In this document: piece by piece, positions 25,443 to 29,779 of the stretch | Numbering within the stretch: position 1 is the stretch's first letter | Layout: each line of letters begins with the position of its first letter | From: CAYZGU01 sp964478165 | GTDB lineage: Bacteria; Poribacteria; WGA-4E; JAJDTR01 | Assembly (NCBI GenBank): GCA_964478165.1 | Contig: CAYZGU010000008.1 | Span: 1-29,779, forward strand | Direction of reading: 5' to 3' | DNA length: 29,779 nucleotides | The notes under the pieces: generated by a model | Told to the model about the DNA's origin: nothing | The model's database searches: none | What the model saw: only the letters and a program-made list of their open reading frames with translations | Position numbers and translations under genes: made by a program

Positions 25443-26489
25443 ATGCTCACAAAAACAGCGGATCACCTTGATAAGCTTACTCGAAAAGCACTGATGGCAG
25501 TTGGAGCTGACACACGCAATGCTAATCGCGTTGCAGAAGCCTTGACTTCTTCGAGCTTATGCGGAGTCGATTCACATGGAATACACCAGTTACCAGGATA
25601 CGTCGAATCCGTTCAATCCGGAGAAATTGTCCCGGCAGCATGGCCTGAAATCCTCAAAGAAGACGCCACCAGCGCACGTATCCGCGGAAATTGGACCTTT
25701 GGTCACGTCACAGCAAAATACGCTATGGAAGTGGCTATAGAAAAGGCAAAAAGCCACAATTTAGCAATCGTAAGCATTGTTGAAGCAAATCATATCGGTC
25801 GACTCGGGGAATATGCCGAAATGGCGGCATGTCAAGACATGATAGGAATCATCTGGGCAGGCGGCCTCGGCGAAGAACAACCCGAAACTGTGCCGTTCGG
25901 CGGCCGTCAACCTATCTTGAGTACTAACCCAATAGGAATGGGATTTCCCATTGGCGATGGCTCACCAATGATTATCGATTACGCTACCACCGTCGTTGCC
26001 GGTAGCAAGATTCAATCCTACAAAGACAAGGAACAGTCACTACCGTCGAACAGCGTTGTGGATAAGCACGGAAAGCCTAGCAACGATCCTGACGCATTTC
26101 TCAATGGAGGATTTCATCTACCATTCGGGGGCCACAAAGGATATGCACTAATGCTGGCAGTAGAGTTATTCGGTCGAATCTTTTCCGGCGCGGATGCCTT
26201 TGGAGATGCCGAGCGAGGTGGCCCCATTTTTCGACATTCCGGTGCTACAATGATGGTTGTGAAGGCAGATTTATTTCAGCCATTCGCGGACTATGAGGCG
26301 CGAGCAGCAGATCTCGCGAATCGAGCGAGGGCAACCCCAACGGCCCCGGGTTTTGAAGAAGTACTTATTCCAGGAGATCTGGAGACACGCACAAGAGAGA
26401 TTCGTTCGCGTAATGGAATCCCCATAGCCGATTCATTGTGGAAGCGGCTTGTGCACATGGCGAAATCACTGGGCCTGGATATGAACTAG
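25443..26489 (+). CDS. Ldh_2 family malate/L-lactate-type dehydrogenase
   Basis: A 348-residue NAD(P)-dependent oxidoreductase of the Ldh_2 family (malate, L-sulfolactate, ureidoglycolate and related 2-hydroxy acid dehydrogenases). Signature segments are CGVDSHGIHQLP (40-51), VEANHIGRLGEYA (113-125) with His117 as likely catalytic base, LSTNPIGMGFP (159-169) and FGGHKGYALML. These enzymes oxidise 2-hydroxy acids to 2-oxo acids. AAGGAG precedes ATG 25443. It lies between the second PhyH gene and the aldo/keto reductase gene on the same strand with gaps of 67 and 110 bases, so the three likely form one catabolic unit. The exact substrate is not known. Confidence 0.92.
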   Translation: MLTKTADHLDKLTRKALMAVGADTRNANRVAEALTSSSLCGVDSHGIHQLPGYVESVQSGEIVPAAWPEILKEDATSARIRGNWTFGHVTAKYAMEVAIEKAKSHNLAIVSIVEANHIGRLGEYAEMAACQDMIGIIWAGGLGEEQPETVPFGGRQPILSTNPIGMGFPIGDGSPMIIDYATTVVAGSKIQSYKDKEQSLPSNSVVDKHGKPSNDPDAFLNGGFHLPFGGHKGYALMLAVELFGRIFSGADAFGDAERGGPIFRHSGATMMVVKADLFQPFADYEARAADLANRARATPTAPGFEEVLIPGDLETRTREIRSRNGIPIADSLWKRLVHMAKSLGLDMN

Positions 26490-26599
26490 GATAGATAGTG
26501 CGTATGGAAAGACGTAGAACCACACGTGCGTTGGTTTGAACCTCTGTCCTACACCGAAAATCGGTGGAACGACATATTGACAACGAAGAGGAGACAGAG

Positions 26600-27838
26600 A
26601 TGAGTCAGGTTCCTAAACGGCGCTTTGGTCGCACGGAACTTAATCTACCAGTCATTTCCTGCGGCGGGACTCGGTATGCCTATACCCTACAGAAAGAGTC
26701 AGGAAATCTACTTTTGGAAGGCGATGTATCTGTTGTGGACCTTCCTAAGGAAATTCGAAAGAACGTTGTGGCTATTGTTAAACACGCGCTCAAACTTGGT
26801 ATCAATCATTTTGAAACTGCTCATGGTTACGGTTCCAGCGAAGTACAACTGGGACAAGCACTGAAAGAGACACCACGAGACAAGTTCATTCTTCAAACAA
26901 AAATTAAACCTACCCAGGACGAATCCGAATTCTTCTCGACAGTTGATTCATCACTGAAAAGACTTCAGGTTGACCACCTTGATTTACTTACGCTTCATGG
27001 TGTGAACAACGCGGCTCAGGTAGAATGGTCGACTAGGAAGAACGGCTGTCTCGACTGGGCATATCGACTCAAAAAAGAAGGGCTCTGTAACCACATTGGA
27101 TTCTCAACCCATGGTTCTACAGAAAGAATGTGCCAATTCATCTCCAGCGACCGCTTGGATTATATTTTCCTACACTGGTATTTCACCGACAATCGCAACT
27201 GGCCGGCGATTAAGTTGGCCGCAAAACACGATATGGGTGTATATATTATAAGCCCGAACGACCAGGGCGGCCGGCTATACAGTCCCTCAGCCAAACTGTT
27301 AGAATTCTGCAAACCACTTACACCAATGGCGTTTAATCTATTGTGGTGCCTTGCTCATCCCGAAGTACACTCTTTAAGTATAGGTCCCGACAGCCCGGGA
27401 AACTTCGATGCCCACGTCGAAACGTTATCAGTACATTTCGATCAAAAGGAAGGACTTGCACTGACGGAGGCCATAGCAAGTCGCCTAAAACAGCAGATCA
27501 ATTCCGTCATGGGAGACAACTGGTACGACACCTTCCACATTGGCATTCCTGACTTCGATCGAATTCCCGGAGAGATAAACGTCATTCACGTCCTTCGAAT
27601 CTGGGGATTGGCGAAAGCACTTGACATGTACGAATTTGCAAAATGGAAGTATAATCTTTTAGGAAATGGAAGCCATTGGTTTCCTGGAAACAATGCTTCA
27701 CGGATTAGAGAAGTGGATTTGTCATCGACAATAAAGGATAATCCTTTTGGAGAGTCAATTCCTGATATACTGGCTGAAGCCCATGAGAATCTCATCGGAG
27801 AACCAGTTAAACGCCTAACTGAAGCTGGAAGTCCCTAA
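26600..27838 (+). CDS. COG1453-like aldo/keto reductase lacking Fe-S cysteines
   Basis: A 412-residue protein with an N-terminal aldo/keto reductase barrel. Of the usual Asp-Tyr-Lys-His tetrad, Tyr77 (AHGYGSSE), Lys101 (ILQTKI) and His133 (LTLHGVN) are present, but the Asp is Glu72 (NHFETAH). The C-terminal 120 residues follow the layout of COG1453-type reductases, which usually carry cysteine clusters for 4Fe-4S centres; here, after Cys near residue 245 (LLWCLAHP), no cysteine occurs, and the usual cluster region reads NWYDTFHIGIPDFDRIP. ATG 26600 is chosen over 26564 because AGGAG lies 7 bases upstream and the family start MSQVPKRRFGRTEL begins there. It is the last gene of the oxidoreductase island. 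Confidence 0.85.
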   Translation: MSQVPKRRFGRTELNLPVISCGGTRYAYTLQKESGNLLLEGDVSVVDLPKEIRKNVVAIVKHALKLGINHFETAHGYGSSEVQLGQALKETPRDKFILQTKIKPTQDESEFFSTVDSSLKRLQVDHLDLLTLHGVNNAAQVEWSTRKNGCLDWAYRLKKEGLCNHIGFSTHGSTERMCQFISSDRLDYIFLHWYFTDNRNWPAIKLAAKHDMGVYIISPNDQGGRLYSPSAKLLEFCKPLTPMAFNLLWCLAHPEVHSLSIGPDSPGNFDAHVETLSVHFDQKEGLALTEAIASRLKQQINSVMGDNWYDTFHIGIPDFDRIPGEINVIHVLRIWGLAKALDMYEFAKWKYNLLGNGSHWFPGNNASRIREVDLSSTIKDNPFGESIPDILAEAHENLIGEPVKRLTEAGSP

Positions 27839-28080
27839 CGTACATCGAACTGCTGATGTGTCATGATAACTAATCCGGTCGTTTGACAAAACACCACACA
27901 TGAAAAACCTTACCCATTCTGTGCTCCGTATCGCAACCAATCTTAGCCTTTAGAAACTCGCTCTGCCATCAACGGACACCTTTTCGTCAATTAGATTGAA
28001 TCATTACCAATTTAATCGAATAAACCTGATTTTGATACCACTTCACTTCGACCTCCCGATTAAATATCGAGACCTCGGCC

Positions 28081-29163
28081 ATGTTGACGGATATCCCTTC
28101 CGCATACTATTTCGAATTCAGACAACTGCACAAACATCGAAGCATAATCGGCAAACTGTCAGAGATAGAAATCTTGAATGTCCTCGGACCAACTGTTTTG
28201 GCGATCGCAACTCCACAGATCTTTCCGCCAGGCACCATTGTCTGGCATTCAGGAAAACTAATGTCAGAGGAAATTCGAAAGTGTCAATGGCTAACGTTCG
28301 TCACGAACGTCTACAAATTAGATCGCACTCAGGAGAATTTGTCATCCAACGAACTTAAACAACTTGCCAAACGAGTGAGAACCGACTACAACACATTCGA
28401 GACATTTCTAAACACTACCCATCGTACCGGGGTTTTCACTGCCAACGCACACTGGGTATCTGATGTCGAACCGCAAGCATTTCGCTATCAATCGCCGGCA
28501 CGACAATCACCGTATCTGATTCGTGCCATGTTGAATCTAGGTGGTGAAACCGATTCGATGCAAGGAGTGCTCGATCCCATGGGCGGATACGGACAGACTC
28601 TTTTCGAATGCGTCTTGAGAAACATCGATGGAGCCTCTTTGGAACTCTCGCCGACTGCTTCACATCGAAGCACCCACAATCTTCGAACCGTTCTACAACG
28701 CCTACAAATTCCATTTACTGAACATCTCGATGGAAACAATCATGTTTTTTTGACCCAATGTCGCGTTCAACGCCGCTACTCCATAATCAATGGTGATACA
28801 CACCGAGCCGATGCATATTTCCCAAATGCGCAATTTGACACACTAATGACAGATCTTCCTTACGGCGTTAGAACGGGCACAAGAACTGAAAAGCTTGTAC
28901 CAATTGGCGTGGAAAAACTTCTTAATGCAGCGTTACCGAGTTGGATACGCCTACTCAAACCGAGCGGGACCATTGTATTTGCCTATAATCAACACGCACT
29001 CAGACACGACAGCCTTCTCTTTTTTATGGAAAAATACGGATTCCAACAGCGTTTTCCACAGTACGACTTAAGCGAGCAAATCTCGCAGAAAATCCATCGG
29101 AATATCGCTGCGTTTAAAAAAAACAATTCGCGTTCTCATCACAGCATCAATATAAATCAATAA
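28081..29163 (+). CDS. Divergent TRM11-like RNA methyltransferase
   Basis: A 360-residue protein. Residues 1-110 resemble the N-terminal part of TRM11/archaeal TrmG10 enzymes (YYFEF, KLSEIEILNVLG). The catalytic part begins with FRYQSPARQSPYLIRAMLNL (134-153), then motif I LDPMGGYGQT (164-173), where the usual DPFCGTG is altered, and motif IV TDLPYG (257-262). TLFECV and LKPSGTIVFAYNQ complete a Rossmann methyltransferase. The expected reaction is guanine-N2 methylation of tRNA, but the altered motif I makes this uncertain. The ribosome site before ATG 28081 is weak. It converges on msrB with 14 bases between stops. It is the second such methyltransferase in the window. Confidence 0.75.
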   Translation: MLTDIPSAYYFEFRQLHKHRSIIGKLSEIEILNVLGPTVLAIATPQIFPPGTIVWHSGKLMSEEIRKCQWLTFVTNVYKLDRTQENLSSNELKQLAKRVRTDYNTFETFLNTTHRTGVFTANAHWVSDVEPQAFRYQSPARQSPYLIRAMLNLGGETDSMQGVLDPMGGYGQTLFECVLRNIDGASLELSPTASHRSTHNLRTVLQRLQIPFTEHLDGNNHVFLTQCRVQRRYSIINGDTHRADAYFPNAQFDTLMTDLPYGVRTGTRTEKLVPIGVEKLLNAALPSWIRLLKPSGTIVFAYNQHALRHDSLLFFMEKYGFQQRFPQYDLSEQISQKIHRNIAAFKKNNSRSHHSININQ

Positions 29164-29177
29164 TCGCAATAACCCAA

Positions 29178-29594
29178 TCATTCGATGTTCGAACGCGTCT
29201 CTTCCTCGTCAAAATCAAGTGCTACTGAATTCACACAATAGCGTTCTCCAGTTGGCGGTGGACCGTCTTCGAAAAGGTGTCCTAGGTGGGCGTCACACCT
29301 GTTACAAAGCACTTCAATACGCATCATAAAATGACTTTTATCAATCTCGGTTGAAATCCTATCTAACGCAATGGGTCTCCAGAAACTAGGCCATCCGGTT
29401 CCCGAATCGAACTTGGCTTCCGACTGAAACAATTCATTACCACAACACACGCACTTATAGACCCCTTTACCCTTAAAGTCACAGTACTTGCCTGTAAAAG
29501 CATGTTCCGTTCCTTTTTCCCGAGTAACGTGGTACTGTTCGGACGTTAACCGCTGCCGCCACTCCCCATCTGTTCTTTTTTTCGTTTCGGCCAT
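29178..29594 (-). CDS. msrB: MsrB, peptide-methionine (R)-S-oxide reductase
   Basis: A 138-residue cytoplasmic repair enzyme that reduces methionine R-sulfoxide in proteins. Four zinc cysteines are present in two pairs: Cys48/Cys51 (YKCVCCG) and Cys97/Cys100 (LCNRC). KFDSGTGWPSF (61-71) and the catalytic Cys120 in RYCVNSVAL match the family. Length is normal. GGAG lies about 10 bases before ATG 29594. It follows the TauE/SafE gene on the same strand after a 53-base gap and may be co-transcribed with it; the pairing is plausible for sulfur-related stress, but that is inference. Confidence 0.96.
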   Translation of the reverse strand: MAETKKRTDGEWRQRLTSEQYHVTREKGTEHAFTGKYCDFKGKGVYKCVCCGNELFQSEAKFDSGTGWPSFWRPIALDRISTEIDKSHFMMRIEVLCNRCDAHLGHLFEDGPPPTGERYCVNSVALDFDEEETRSNIE

Positions 29595-29647
29595 GCCAGG
29601 AGATCTCCATAATTTTTAAAGATGAATTAAACACACGCGCAAAACTA

Positions 29648-29779
29648 TCATCCAAGAGTCTGCCAGAAAAGTCGGATTGAAAATACCAGAACGGTAATAA
29701 CAAGAACAAGCCTAATCCACTTGTCCCCTTTGACAACGGCCCATTGGCTGCCGACCCAGGCGCCAGTGGCATTTCCAAT
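29648..29779 (-). CDS. TauE/SafE-type membrane transporter, C-terminal end (partial)
   Basis: Only the last 43 residues are in the window; the gene continues past 29779 on the minus strand. They read IGNATGAWVGSQWAVVKGDK and then WIRLVLVITVLVFSIRLFWQ, the pattern of the last loop and final membrane helix of TSUP (TauE/SafE) anion exporters: GxxxGAxxG, a kGdkWiR loop and a hydrophobic helix. The stop is TGA at 29650-29648. The family transports sulfite, sulfonates or similar anions. msrB follows downstream. Confidence 0.75.
   Translation of the reverse strand: MGNATGAWVGSQWAVVKGDKWIRLVLVITVLVFSIRLFWQTLG

Noticed and set aside
1..29779. CRISPR array, insertion sequence, integrase or defence island
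   Set aside because: No spaced direct repeats, transposase or integrase motifs, terminal inverted repeats or known defence genes were seen in either strand.

Overview
The window reads as bacterial chromosome of moderate GC, with sparse gene packing and several 300-1000 base gaps between genes. The gene content fits an uncultured, probably marine or host-associated heterotroph: a CBM9-like secreted domain, a sialidase-type beta-propeller, phytanoyl-CoA-dioxygenase-like oxygenases, a FAH-family enzyme beside a D-threonine-aldolase-like enzyme, a class III CoA transferase, an Ldh_2-type dehydrogenase and aldo/keto reductase. This mix recalls Candidatus Poribacteria and similar sponge- or particle-associated lineages. 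That placement is a judgement from gene content, not a computed phylogeny.

Layout. 1-2340: a secreted CBM9-like protein, a 59-residue two-helix membrane protein and an unrecognised lipoprotein that has its own sigma70-like promoter and a stem-loop after it. 2856-4961: a FAH-family dehydratase/isomerase and a DSD1/D-threonine-aldolase-like PLP enzyme, probably co-transcribed. 5447-6685 (minus): a Bax-inhibitor-1/YccA-like membrane protein and an FmdB zinc-ribbon protein, divergent from hisA (6821-7537). 7718-8170 (minus): a GspG-like pseudopilin that lacks the usual Glu5. 8813-13227: the housekeeping run yebC-ruvC-ruvA-ruvB-queA-yajC. Its RuvA and RuvB depart from the family consensus at normally conserved sites, and the usual secDF does not follow yajC. 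13584-14702: a leaderless sialidase-like protein. 15028-15624 (minus): a TPR lipoprotein. A gap of about 1 kb follows, with possible decayed coding sequence.

16583-19030: a consensus promoter, an intrinsic-terminator-like hairpin just after the predicted start site, a CaiB/BaiF CoA transferase, and a THUMP-type RNA methyltransferase interrupted by an in-frame TAG at codon 52. 19573-22614: a GNAT acetyltransferase, a KdgF-like cupin and a membrane-anchored protein that may be glycoside-hydrolase-like. 23040-27838: an oxidoreductase island of two PhyH-like dioxygenases, an Ldh_2 dehydrogenase and a COG1453-like aldo/keto reductase whose C-terminal region has no cysteines. 28081-29779: a divergent TRM11-like methyltransferase facing msrB, then the C-terminal end of a TauE/SafE transporter cut by the window edge.

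I see no CRISPR array, insertion sequence, integrase, phage gene, rRNA or convincing tRNA. The most unusual signals are the amber-split methyltransferase, the promoter/hairpin unit before the CoA transferase, the E5-less pseudopilin, the altered RuvA/RuvB motifs and the cysteine-less COG1453 reductase. I did not find a clearly new multi-gene defence or mobile system.
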